A stretch of 20,012 nucleotides of DNA from Chthoniobacterales bacterium (lineage in GTDB: Bacteria; Verrucomicrobiota; Verrucomicrobiia; Chthoniobacterales; UBA10450): assembly GCA_013812515.1 (NCBI GenBank), contig JACCTI010000220.1, forward strand, positions 1 to 20,012, read 5' to 3'. The notes beneath the pieces are model-generated. The model did not search any database. It saw only the letters and a program-made list of their open reading frames with translations, and was not told where the DNA came from. Shown piece after piece: positions 1-8,158 of the stretch (its first letter is position 1; every line of letters begins with the position of its first letter). The translations under genes and the position numbers were made by a program.

Positions 1-606
1 CAGCTCCATCGCGGCCAGGTAATCCGTCCCAATCTCGGAGTCTTCCTGCACAACAGTCGGCGGCACATCCATGCCATCTTTCCCGCCGGCCGCGCGAAGA
101 AAATGCGTCGCTGTTTTATGACCGAGACCGCGCGAGCCGAAGTGCACACCAACCCAAATGCGATCCTGTTCGTCGGCGAAAATATCGACGTAATGATTTC
201 CGCCACCGACTGTTCCGAGTTGCTCCGCCGCCGTCTTCTTCAATTGCTGCAGCGGCTTGATCTTCCATGCGGGATCATCGAAGAGCTCGTGGTCGATTCG
301 TGTCTTGCTGCTGCGTCCCACGCCGAACGAGATGTCCGCGACGACATCATCCATGATTGTTTGCATCACTGACGCAATCTGCGCGCGTGTTGCGTCGGTG
401 CGGATCGCGAGGTTCCCGCAGCCGATATCGAAGCCGACACCAGAAAGCGAAACCTTGTCGCGATATGCCACCACGCCGCCGATCGGCTGCGCGTAACCTT
501 TATGGCCGTCCGCGCAGAGCACTGCTCGCTCGCCGCCGCTCGCGAGACAGGTCTCGATCTGCTTGATCGTCGCCTCGTCGTGCTGACCAAAGATTTTGAT
601 GTTCAT
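1..606 (-). CDS. rtcB: RtcB-family RNA ligase, N-terminal 202 residues (runs off left edge)
   Basis: RtcB enzymes join RNA 2',3'-cyclic phosphate or 3'-phosphate ends to 5'-OH ends using GTP and Mn2+. The frame reads MNIKIFGQHDEATIKQIE and stays open to the window edge. Family signatures appear in order: DGHKGYAQPIGG, GVGFDIGCGN (metal-binding Asp and Cys), LGTVGGGNHYVDIF (GNH histidine) and VHFGSRGLGHK (second histidine next to the GSRG turn). All metal ligands expected in this part of the protein are present; the guanylated histidine would lie in the missing C-terminal half. The DGHKGY and GFDIGCGN variants suggest a shorter RtcB-like branch rather than the E. coli-type enzyme. The start is set by the ATGA overlap with the stop of the upstream 2H phosphoesterase gene, which indicates translational coupling. 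The family is clear; the exact substrate is not. Confidence 0.9.
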   Translation of the reverse strand, partial: MNIKIFGQHDEATIKQIETCLASGGERAVLCADGHKGYAQPIGGVVAYRDKVSLSGVGFDIGCGNLAIRTDATRAQIASVMQTIMDDVVADISFGVGRSSKTRIDHELFDDPAWKIKPLQQLKKTAAEQLGTVGGGNHYVDIFADEQDRIWVGVHFGSRGLGHKTATHFLRAAGGKDGMDVPPTVVQEDSEIGTDYLAAMEL

Positions 607-1133
607 CCGCCGCTGGATTTGAGCTGACGCCAACCGAGCGTGCGCCACGCCTCGACCTGCTCACGTGCGTGGATCGGGTGAGGAGTCTGAATGGTTTTGA
701 CGGCGTCGAATCGGACCTGCTGAAACGGAACTTTGATTGTGCGCGCGAGTTCCGCCTTTTCCGCGGCCGGCATTTCCTTGTAGAGCAGGCTCGAATGCGG
801 ATTGAACTCGTCCTCGCCTCCACAAAGTCGCCGGATCTCAGCGGCGAGCGATTCGATTTCGGGCACGGAACGAAACTGCAGGAAGAGCGTCTTCGTGTAT
901 TGCTCCGAGAAGTCGATCCGCTCGATCTCCAATTCGATTGGCTCGCGCGCTGAGATCGTCTGCAGGATTTGGTTTGCGCGTGGCGGACCCAGCTCTCCGC
1001 CCGCAAGCGTCACGTGTGGCTCGAACGTCGGGGCATCGCAACGCTCCGCGAGTTGCGCGATCAATGCGGCCAGAGTTTCGCGCGCGCCTGCGGCAGGCAG
1101 GAGCCAAAAAGCAATCGTTTCTTCACCCGGCAT
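603..1133 (-). CDS. 2H-family cyclic phosphodiesterase (2'-5' RNA ligase-like)
   Basis: A 176-residue protein with the two catalytic histidine motifs of the 2H phosphoesterase superfamily: FEPHVTLAGG near residue 40 and FNPHSSLLY near residue 113. The spacing, length and Cys-free active site match plant/yeast-type cyclic nucleotide phosphodiesterases (CPDase-like), which open 2',3'-cyclic phosphates at RNA or nucleotide ends. There is no signal peptide, so it should act in the cytoplasm. The ATG start is the first in frame; no convincing Shine-Dalgarno sequence precedes it. The stop overlaps the rtcB start by 4 nt (ATGA), so the two are probably translated together in RNA-end processing: the esterase would make or remove phosphate ends that the ligase needs. 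The family is confident; the substrate is inferred from context. Confidence 0.85.
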   Translation of the reverse strand: MPGEETIAFWLLPAAGARETLAALIAQLAERCDAPTFEPHVTLAGGELGPPRANQILQTISAREPIELEIERIDFSEQYTKTLFLQFRSVPEIESLAAEIRRLCGGEDEFNPHSSLLYKEMPAAEKAELARTIKVPFQQVRFDAVKTIQTPHPIHAREQVEAWRTLGWRQLKSSGG

Positions 1134-1217
1134 TCATTCGCTGAATCGGATGAACGTTCGGGTTTGCTCCTGCAAAAGGGAAAACGCAACCGGCCTGGAG
1201 GAGTGCTACTTTACGTG

Positions 1218-1586
1218 ATGCCAACGAACGTTCTCGGAACAGAACTGCGCTGCTGCTGCCGTAATCCTGTGACCGGATTTTACCGAGATGGTTATTGCCG
1301 CACCGGGCCTGAGGATGTCGGGCTGCACACGGTTTGCGTGCTCGTGGATGAGGACTTCCTCGACTTCTCCGTGCTCGATGGAAACGATCTGATCACACCG
1401 CGGCCCGAGTACGGCTTCCCAGGTTTGAAACCGGGCGACAAGTGGTGCGTCTGCGTGACGCGTTGGGCGGCCGCGCTGAAGCGTGGACTCGCCGGGAAAG
1501 TGGATCTTGAAGCGACGCATTCCTCCGCGCTCGAGTTCGTTTCCTTGGAAGACCTGAAGGCGCACGCGGTCGAAGCCAATCTCTAG
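1218..1586 (+). CDS. DUF2237 family protein
   Basis: A 122-residue protein matching the DUF2237 (COG3651) pattern from end to end: NVLGTELRCCCRNPVTGFYR, then CRTGPEDVGLHTVC, GNDLITPRPEYGFPGLKPGD, KWCVCVTRW, and the terminal LEATHSSALEFVSLEDLKAH. The cysteine-rich N-terminus and the PEYGFPGLKPGDKWC block are the family hallmarks. Its biochemical function is unknown. The ATG at 1218 is preferred because the conserved MPTNVLG begins there; a GTG directly before it in frame is an alternative. A GGAGGAG run at 1197-1203 lies 14 nt upstream, longer than the usual spacing. The gene is divergent from the 2H phosphoesterase across about 85 nt that must hold both promoters. Confidence 0.9.
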   Translation: MPTNVLGTELRCCCRNPVTGFYRDGYCRTGPEDVGLHTVCVLVDEDFLDFSVLDGNDLITPRPEYGFPGLKPGDKWCVCVTRWAAALKRGLAGKVDLEATHSSALEFVSLEDLKAHAVEANL

Positions 1587-1687
1587 CGCTCCGACAATGT
1601 GGGAGGCGCCTCAGGGCGGCTTCCAAATTCGTCAGCCCGGCTGTCGGCGGTCGTGAACGAATTCCAAGGGCGAGAATTTCCAGCGAT

Positions 1688-1807
1688 TCACGCATACGGT
1701 TCTTCGCCGAGTTCTCGCTCGATTCGGGCTCGTATTGCGTCTGTGCCATAGCGCTCCGCGATTTTACTGAATTCCTTGCTCGCAGTGCTGGTATGGCAAA
1801 ACGTCAC
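1688..1807 (-). CDS. Possible 39-residue protein coupled to the gene upstream
   Basis: A GTG-initiated ORF whose start overlaps the TGA stop of the 66-residue ORF upstream (shared GTGA). It reads (V)TFCHTSTASKEFSKIAERY, then GTDAIRARIERELGEEPYA and a stop. The second half is charged and probably helical, unlike random translation. It is the third member of a chain that starts with the nucleotidyltransferase-fold gene at 1994-2530. I recognise no family. It could be a genuine small regulator, or the tail of a larger gene that lost its front. The overlap geometry is the main support. Confidence 0.4.
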   Translation of the reverse strand: MTFCHTSTASKEFSKIAERYGTDAIRARIERELGEEPYA

Positions 1808-2004
1808 TGCAGACGGAACGGCTCGGGATTTTTATCGCGCAGACGTTTCGCCGGAGAATCGAACTCGCGCATGTAGCGCGCGCGCGCCGCGGCGAAGGTT
1901 CGCATGGCATCAGCCCAGGACATCTTCGACGGCCAGTGCTCCCTTTGCCGGGAACCGAAGACTGGCAAGTTCAAATCGATCGCAAACCGAGAATTATTTT
2001 TCAC
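1804..2004 (-). CDS. 66-residue protein, partner of the nucleotidyltransferase gene
   Basis: The GTG start at 2002-2004 lies inside the end of the upstream nucleotidyltransferase-fold gene (11-nt overlap), so translation is probably coupled. The sequence runs (V)KNNSRFAIDLNLPVFGSR, then WPSKMSWADAMRTFAAARAR, ending YMREFDSPAKRLRDKNPEPF-RLQ. The helical middle with Trp and Arg and the tidy end after DKNPEPFRL look like a real protein. I do not recognise a named domain. Its place behind a nucleotidyltransferase-fold gene suggests a partner, as in two-gene MNT or AbiE-type modules, but it is too short to be a HEPN toxin. An internal ATG at MSWADAM is an alternative start. Confidence 0.6.
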   Translation of the reverse strand: MKNNSRFAIDLNLPVFGSRQREHWPSKMSWADAMRTFAAARARYMREFDSPAKRLRDKNPEPFRLQ

Positions 2005-2530
2005 TGAAACCTTTGATTCTGCGGAGCGCTTTCTCGCTACCGTAGCGCAAGATGAGGGAACGAAAAGATTCGTGCTCGGGATCCAATGAGCAGATTCGCA
2101 CGATCTGGCGAATGTCTTCCCAATCAACTTCTGGCTTGCTCCGCGTCGGGCTCATTGCGGCATGCAGTTTTAAAGCGACGAGATATTCGGCGCGCGGCAG
2201 AAGGACGCGCTCACCGGCCAATTCCATTTCCGTAGCTCCGTTAATTAACTTCTCCCAGGTGGCTTGATCTACGAACATCAAGTCCACGGGCGCGGCGCTC
2301 CTTTCCGGCGGCTCGAATTGAGCAAAGGCATCGCCGCCGTGGAAAAAACGATAGCCAAGTTCGTGCAAGAGATCGAGCCAGCGGGAGCGGGATTGCTCTG
2401 GAAGCAGGAGGTCGAGATCGACCGTATTACGAATGTAACCGAGCAAGATAACGGCGTTGCCTCCAATCAGCAGACTGGGCAGACCGCGCTCCGAAGCGCA
2501 GCGAAGGATCGCGGTGACGTCTTTCTCCAC
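1994..2530 (-). CDS. Nucleotidyltransferase-fold protein (AbiEii / DUF6036-like)
   Basis: A 178-residue protein with the nucleotidyltransferase-fold signature near its N-terminus: LIGGNAVILLGYIRNTVDLD, giving the GG-N-A turn followed by the D-x-D metal pair (VDLDLLL). A third acidic strand follows in PVDLMFVD. The region LLPRAEYLVALKLHAA matches the helix seen in AbiEii-like and DUF6036 proteins, many of which are toxin or abortive-infection components that transfer nucleotides to RNA or protein. The start is a GTG at 2528-2530; no ATG exists in the open frame. It begins 68 nt after the hsdR stop, so it may have been the distal part of the restriction operon. Unlike that operon it is intact. 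The activity is inferred from the fold. Confidence 0.75.
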   Translation of the reverse strand: MEKDVTAILRCASERGLPSLLIGGNAVILLGYIRNTVDLDLLLPEQSRSRWLDLLHELGYRFFHGGDAFAQFEPPERSAAPVDLMFVDQATWEKLINGATEMELAGERVLLPRAEYLVALKLHAAMSPTRSKPEVDWEDIRQIVRICSLDPEHESFRSLILRYGSEKALRRIKGFSEK

Positions 2531-2598
2531 GATCTGGATCAGTTCTCTTCGTCTTCCTTCATCACCAGTCCGACGTCACGAGTCGTTCCCACAGCCAA

Positions 2599-5500
2599 TC
2601 ATGCCACCGCCCGGTTCCGCACGGTGTCGAGGATGGAGATGAGTTCGTTCACTTGCGGTGGCTGGAACAAGCCGTCGGGACCGTGCGGGCTCACGTCTGT
2701 GTAAGGCGAACTGTAGAGAGATTCGATTTTCACCGCGCCGCGTTCGGTCAGGTGATCAACGATCAGATTGACAAACTCGATCTGATTAGCACGCCACGGC
2801 TTCCCATCAAGAAAGGATGCGAATGCAGCCTTGGCTGCGCCCCGGTCAAGTCCCACCAGCGAGCGAACGAACAAGCCGAGGCCCTCGCTTTCGCTCCTGG
2901 CCCGCTCGATGTCTGTCGCGTTTCCGAGAGCGCTTTCCGCCAGGATTCGTTCAAGCTCGCGCAGGTCAGCTTCCGTCAGCGGCTCGTTCATGCGAAGCTT
3001 GTGAATCGCAATGTGATCCTGATGCTCGCGCAGGAAACGTCTCGCCTTTGAGCGGAACTGCTCGAAGTCGTCGCCCCTGACAAAAGCGTCGAATGCGACT
3101 TCCTTCTCGTCGCCCATGACATCTCCGAAGTCAGTATAGATGGGTTTGCGCTGATTCTTATCGATGAGCTTCACGAGCAGTCGAAGACGCTTCCGCGCGT
3201 TCTCCAGCATCGTAGGCGTGACGTGTTCCCACCATTCGTCGGTCTGAATGGCTTGGATCAGTTCCATCTGCGCCTGAATCATCGGGATGGATGATTTTTC
3301 CTCGAGCAGCCCGGCGATCGCTTTCACCGACTTCTGAAGTTTCGAAAAGCTTCGCTCAGAGCGCAGGACCGCAAGCTGCAGGTTCAACATCAGCAGGTCG
3401 AAGCGCTTGGCTTCTTCATCTTCGGGTTCAAGTTGCGTCGGCAAGCCGGCGACTTGTTTGCTGAGATCAATCAAGTCGGTCTGCGTGAGCTTTTCCCACG
3501 CCTTCCCTTTAGCGAAACGTTCGACCAGTTCGCGCCGCGGACGGACGATGAAGTTTTCCACGTTCATCGCCGCGATCTCGTTCCGCAGCAGTTCGACCGT
3601 TGCATCACGTAGATCGAGTTCCGGCTCCTCGCGAACAAGACTCGACTCGGAGCGCTCTTTATCGAGTTCGGTAATCAGTTCGAGCCGTAGGTTGAAGAGG
3701 CGCGTGCTCAACGATTCCCCCGAACGAGCCTTCGCTGGTTTCCGGATCTTGGCTGAAGAATTCGAGGTTCTGACAGTAGTCGAAAACGTAGAAGAACTTC
3801 TTGTCCTCGCCCGGAGCGAAGAGATTCGGCCGCAGACGCGTGCCGCGTCCGATCATCTGTCAGAATTTTGTCTTGGAGCGAACGAGCCTGAAGAAAACGA
3901 GATTCACAATCTCCGGGACGTCGTTACCCGTATCGAGCATATCGACGGAGATCGCGATGTGCGGCGACTTAGTCGGAATCGAGAAGCTGTCGATCAGGCT
4001 CTGCGCGTATTCGACGGAGAAGTCGATCAGTCGGGCGAACTCGCCTCTGTATTCGGGGTAGTTCTTATCGAACCGCTCGGAGATGAAGACGGCGTGCGCG
4101 TGGTTCTTCGCGAAGATGATCGTTTTCCCGAGACGATCGCCGCCGGCCACTTTGTGACCTCGTGTCATCAAATGCGCGAGGACCTTGTCGACCGTGTCCT
4201 CGTTGAACAGCCACTTATTGACAGCCTCCGCTTCGACGCGATCAGGGACTTCTCCGTCCTCGCTCCACTCCTTCGCGTCCCATTCCTCTTTCTCTCCTTC
4301 GGAGAGATCGTCGTATTTGATCCCTTCCCGTTGGAACTTCAGCGGCACTGCGACCGCTTTCATCGGAACGAGAAAGCCGTCCTTCACCGCGTCTTCCAGC
4401 GGGTAAGCATCTGTCGGCACTCCTTCTTCGAGATCGAAAAGCGAATAGGTGTTGCGATCGACTTCGTCCTTCGGCGTGGCAGTCAGCCCGACCAGATAGG
4501 AATCGAAGTATTCGAAGATGGCGCGGTATTTCTGATAAACGGAACGGTGCGCTTCGTCGATGATGACCAGATCGAAGTGGCCAGGACCAAATCGTTTTTA
4601 CCCGTCTTTGGCCTGATCGATCAGACCCATCATGGTTGGATAGGTGGAGACGTAGACACGGCCTTCCTTGTCCTTCTCCGTCACGAGATTGACGGGCGAT
4701 GAATCCGGCAGGTGTTGCTTGAAAGCGTTTAATGCCTGATTCACCAGAGCTACGCGGTCGGCGAGAAAGAGAATGCGCTTTGCCCAGTTGCAGCGCATGC
4801 GGAGATCGCAAAGGGCAATCACCACTCGCGTCTTGCCTGATCCCGTCGCCATCACGAGGAGAGCTTTGCGGGAGTTGTCAGGTTCGAACGCCTCGCTCAC
4901 GCCACGAATCGCGCGAGTCTGATAGTAGCGTTCGACAATCGTCTTGCTGATCTCTGCTTCAGCCAGCTTTTTGCGCGACGTTCGTCGCTGGATGAGCAGC
5001 TCCAGCTCAGCCTTCTTGTAGAATCCCTGCACGGCACGCGCAGGATGCGAGACATCGTCCCACATCCAATGCTGATAGCCGTTCGAGTAAAAGATGATCG
5101 GTCGTTGCCCAAACTGCGTTTCGAGACAGTCGGCATAGAGCTTTGCCTGCTGCTGGCCGACGCGGGCGTCGCGCTTCGTCGTCTTCGCTTCCACCAGAGC
5201 GAGGGGTTTTCCGTCATCGCCCCAGAGCACATAATCGACGAAGCCCTCCTTCGCCTGGTTCGGCATACCGGCGATGGGAAACTCGCGGTCGCGCGAATCG
5301 GAGAGCGCCCAGCCCGCCTCCTTCAAGAGCAGGTCGATGAAGTAATCGCGCGTCGCCGCCTCAGAATAGTCGTGCGTGTCTGGTTGGGCGGCGTTCGCCT
5401 TCTTCGCAGCGGCTACTTCCTCGCGCAGTCGTTGGAGTTCGTCATCGAGCGCCTGTTTCCCTTCCAGAAGTTCGACCAGTTTCTCATCCTTCTCGCGCAA

Positions 5501-5986
5501 CTGAACTTCGAGCGTTTGCAGTTGCGCCACCGTCTGGTGTGAAGCGACCGCTGCTTTCAGCAGCAACTCTGGGCTGAAATCGATACCGTCCAGTGGCTTT
5601 GGCCCGCGCGCGTAAGTTCGCGCGATCCAAAAGCAAAAATGAAACAGCTCCCTCACTGCCGACACCGCATCGCTCTCCCGGATCGGCTTGTGGCTGTGAA
5701 CCGCCAGATTCCCGAGGTCTTTGATGATCCGCGCCTTGGTCAGCAGCGTTGATCCGATCGCATCGCCGAACGTCGGTTCGAAAATGAGCGCGCTGAGGCT
5801 TTCACTATGCGGCAGCTTAAGCGCTGCGTCGCTCTTGTAGAGCCAGTACACCGCCAGCTCCAGCCCGCGACGCGCTTAAAAGCACGCTATCCGCGGATCA
5901 GATCGCGCGAGCGATCCCGCCTTCGCTGCTGACTCGTACAGCTCTGGCCATTCGGTGTGGAGAAAGCTGAAATTCACTGCGCTCAC
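2599..5986 (-). pseudogene. hsdR: Type I restriction enzyme R subunit, hsdR, decayed
   Basis: HsdR is the ATP-dependent translocase and nuclease of type I restriction systems. Pieces in one orientation rebuild an about 1129-codon gene. The start is GTG at 5984-5986 (NFSFLHTEWPELYESA). Next come a DUF4145-like N-terminus (ARIIKDLGNLAVHSH), a coiled coil, the nuclease core (GFVDYVLW, LALVEAKTTKRD), Walker A ATGSGKT (about residues 380-386), DEAH, GLTATPKDEVDR, IGRGTRL and a C-terminal helical region ending RNRAVA. Four lesions are visible: TAA at 5876-5878, where relatives have Tyr in CFYARR; TAA at 4598-4600, 13 codons before DEAH; TGA at 3860-3862, in place of the Trp in KTKFWQM; and an extra base in a five-C run at 3717-3721 that shifts the frame between EGSFG and STRLFNL. 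The remaining sequence is highly conserved, so decay is recent or the assembly is flawed. The GTG start shares GTGA with the DUF5615 stop. Confidence 0.9.
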
Positions 5987-6314
5987 GAGATTTCCAGGCA
6001 AGCGACATTCCGATCACTCTCCAAATCGGTGATCGCGTCGACGTTGTTTCGTATCAGTCCTTCGATGTACGCCGTCCGCTGATTACCACAGCGCATCCAG
6101 ATGATCTTCGGCGGAAAACGGTGGAGCGCAGCCCGCTCGAAGAAGTCGACATCCTGCGTCACGATGACGTAGTCGTGATCACGCGCGAACTGCCAAAGAT
6201 CGTCATATCCGCTTCATCCATGCCGAGCAGCCGTGCTTGCGTGGAATCCGGAAACAGGTCTGCGAGTCGGTTGCAGAGCTTGAAGCTGAGATTCTGATCA
6301 AAGAGCAATCTCAT
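5983..6314 (-). pseudogene. DUF5615 PIN-like toxin gene with a 1-nt deletion
   Basis: The ATG at 6312-6314 opens MRLLFDQNLSFKLCNRLADL, the typical start of DUF5615 (PIN-like) proteins, with the first acidic residue in FDQNLS. Near 6206 the frame breaks after GMDEAD. Adding one base there restores LWQFARDHDYVIVTQDVDFF, then FPPKIIWMRCGNQRT, IEGLIRNN and a stop at 5983-5985. The 332-nt span fits 110 codons plus stop minus one base. The gene overlaps the end of the upstream DUF433 gene by 17 nt, and its stop shares GTGA with the hsdR start. DUF433-DUF5615 pairs are regarded as VapBC-like toxin-antitoxin modules. As written, the frame ends early after the TTTSS codons, so the toxin should be inactive unless the base is an assembly error. 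Confidence 0.8.
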
Positions 6315-6990
6315 GCCCGACGCTCTTCGCGCGCTTTTCGCGATTGGCGGCGAATGCTAACGCGGCATGAATATCTGAGCGCGTAAGCTCCGGGAAATCG
6401 TCGATGATCTCTTCTTCGGTCATTCCGACGGACAACCATCCGAGTACGTCACCCACGGTGATCCGCATTCCGCGAATGCAAGGGCGGCCGCCGCGTTTAC
6501 CGGGCTCGATGGTGATGACTCCTTCGTAGCGTGGGGTCGCGATACGTGGTTGTTCGCGAACCATCGAGTCCATGTCGGGCGGCATTGCGAACCCTTGCGG
6601 CTGATCGATGTACCGCCACCAATCGAAAGTCGCCGCTCGCCTCGCCTCGCTCAACCACCAGTGTTCGGCTTCAGGATCGTGTGGCTTAAAACCGTGGGAC
6701 TCGAAGAATCTATCGCTCGGTCGGTGGCTCCCCTTACTTACAATGAGCGCAGCGATCTTCGGTAGGTCCGGGTATTCCATGGTCCAGACGTTGAGCACTG
6801 TAAGGCCAAGCTTTTGCAGGCGATTGCCAGGTCGATACCAAGGTTTCTTTCCGTGCAGTCGGCGAAGAACTTCGGAATACGATAAGAACGTCGTGGGATC
6901 GTTTGGCTTAACTTCTCGTTGTGAGATTGCAGCGGCTAGAACGCGCAGGATCTTCAGTGCTGGCTGCGGCGGTCGTGAAACTTGCCCCAT
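6298..6990 (-). CDS. DUF433 antitoxin with an extra N-terminal domain
   Basis: The 230-residue protein has two parts. Residues about 155-225 are a textbook DUF433 domain: GVITIEPGKRGGRPCIRGMR, ITVGDVLGWLSVGMTEEEII and DDFPELTRSDIHAALAFAAN. DUF433 proteins are usually about 75-80 residues and act as antitoxins with a DNA-binding fold. Residues 1-150 are an additional domain containing FLSYSEVLRRLHGKKPWYRP, NVWTMEYPDLPKIAALIVSK and SDRFFESHGF. It resembles, from memory, small uncharacterised proteins found near restriction genes, but I cannot name it. The ATG start lies 15 nt after the hsdS stop, and the 3' end overlaps the DUF5615 toxin by 17 nt. The gene is intact although its toxin partner and both flanking hsd genes are broken. 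The fusion could tether the antitoxin to the restriction complex or sense small ligands; both ideas are speculation. Confidence 0.8.
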   Translation of the reverse strand: MGQVSRPPQPALKILRVLAAAISQREVKPNDPTTFLSYSEVLRRLHGKKPWYRPGNRLQKLGLTVLNVWTMEYPDLPKIAALIVSKGSHRPSDRFFESHGFKPHDPEAEHWWLSEARRAATFDWWRYIDQPQGFAMPPDMDSMVREQPRIATPRYEGVITIEPGKRGGRPCIRGMRITVGDVLGWLSVGMTEEEIIDDFPELTRSDIHAALAFAANREKRAKSVGHEIAL

Positions 6991-7005
6991 AGGTTTTCTA
7001 CACTA

Positions 7006-8158
7006 TCACAATTCGCCGCGGAAGGCGCGGTGCTGGAGGGTGGCGGAGAGCTCGTCCAGCTCCGCCAGCGACGCGCGCTGCGCCGTCTTCAACGCCTCAA
7101 CAGCCGTCGCGCGGCGGGCGAATTCGTGCTGCAACGAAATTGGAGGTAGCCCGGATACTTCTCAAGCAAGTCAAGGTTCACACCAGATTGTCCCGCCGTC
7201 CGCTCAGAGCGTCCGACGACGAATGTATGAAGGCGTTGTTTTTGCAGTAAGTGGAAAATGAATCCTTCAGGACTTCGCCTCGTGGCAGAGCCTTCATAAA
7301 GGCGACGTTGTAAGAGCCAGAGAGTCCGCGAAGAATCTGGAAGACAGGAGGGCCGTAACGGCCAATCATCACGTCATCCGCCTCGAAGAACCGCCTTGCC
7401 AGTTCCTTAGGGATCAAAGTCTTGAACGCGTCCGTCCGAAAGTCGCGGATTTGAACCAGCCGAACCGTGTCTGACGAGGGCTCGTAGGTGAATGTCTCGC
7501 GAGGCGGTTGAGAGCCGCCGACAAACTCGATGATTTCGCCAAGCGTCGTCTTCGGCCAGCCTTTCGGATTGGTGGCGGGGTCGCCGAAAAGGTCGAAGAA
7601 GAGGGATTGGGTGAGGAAGTCGATTTGGGCGAGGGCGACGCGGCGCTTGGCCCGCAACGCCTCCGCCCGGTCCAGCACCTCCGCAATCCGTCGCTGCTCC
7701 ACCAGCGGTGGCAGGGGAATTTTGAATGAGCGTATATCCTAAAAATTCAGCCGCGCTTTCACCGCGTGTTTGTTCCGTCCCATTACCTGCTTTTGGCCTT
7801 CTGGCGACGCGAGGTATGCCGAGAGAAAAGGCGGATGAATGTTTTGAACGCGAAGTATTGGCAAGTGCTGGTTGATGAAGGCTCTTCCGATGCCATCCGG
7901 AACGACGCCGGTTCGGCCCAAGTCAGCCGTGATGCTCAGCAGCACGTCGCCAGACTGGACGAGGGTTCGCCTTGCCTCCGCAGTGTCTGGCGCGGCTACG
8001 AACGCGACATCGTCGAGCATCATTCGGTTTCGACCGACATTCTGAATGCGAAGAAACAAATCACCTGATGCGCGATAGTGCTCCGCCCATCCGCGAGACC
8101 CGCTCGTTAGGAACGACAGCAGTTCGCCGAGCGGCTTCGTTTGCCATCCCTTGCTCAC
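7006..8158 (-). pseudogene. hsdS: Type I restriction specificity subunit, hsdS, decayed
   Basis: HsdS selects the target sequence through two target-recognition domains joined by conserved helices. The GTG at 8156-8158 shares GTGA with the hsdM stop and opens (V)SKGWQTKPLGELLSFLTSGS. The first recognition domain ends at GQKQVMGRNKHAVKARLNF, where TAG at 7739-7741 replaces an expected Lys codon; the same frame continues DIRSFKIPLPPLVEQRRIAE. The central helix (RAEALRAKRRVALAQIDFLT) and second domain follow. One base is missing near 7261 (KDSFS where KDFIFHLLQ is expected) and another near 7142 (GYLQF where GYLPISLQHEF is expected). The last segment, HEFARRATAVEALKTAQRAS to RAFRGEL, is the C-terminal conserved helix, with a TGA at 7006-7008. 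Repaired length is about 384 residues, normal for the family. Confidence 0.85.

Noticed and set aside
1086..1101. GCCTGC-GGCAGGC palindrome
   Set aside because: It lies inside the conserved 2H phosphoesterase N-terminus and is explained by coding sequence.
1393..1749. Minus-strand open frame of 118 codons starting MAQTQYEPESSENSAK
   Set aside because: It covers the DUF2237 gene in antisense. The other frame gives the more convincing 39-residue ORF with a GTGA overlap.
2539..2598. 20-codon in-frame extension after the hsdR stop ending MKEDEEN
   Set aside because: The HsdR C-terminus appears complete at the TGA (2599-2601) and the extension is too short to judge.
3407..4702. Long plus-strand open frame of 431 codons
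   Set aside because: It lies antisense to hsdR, whose helicase motifs explain the sequence. High GC at third positions opens the opposite frame.
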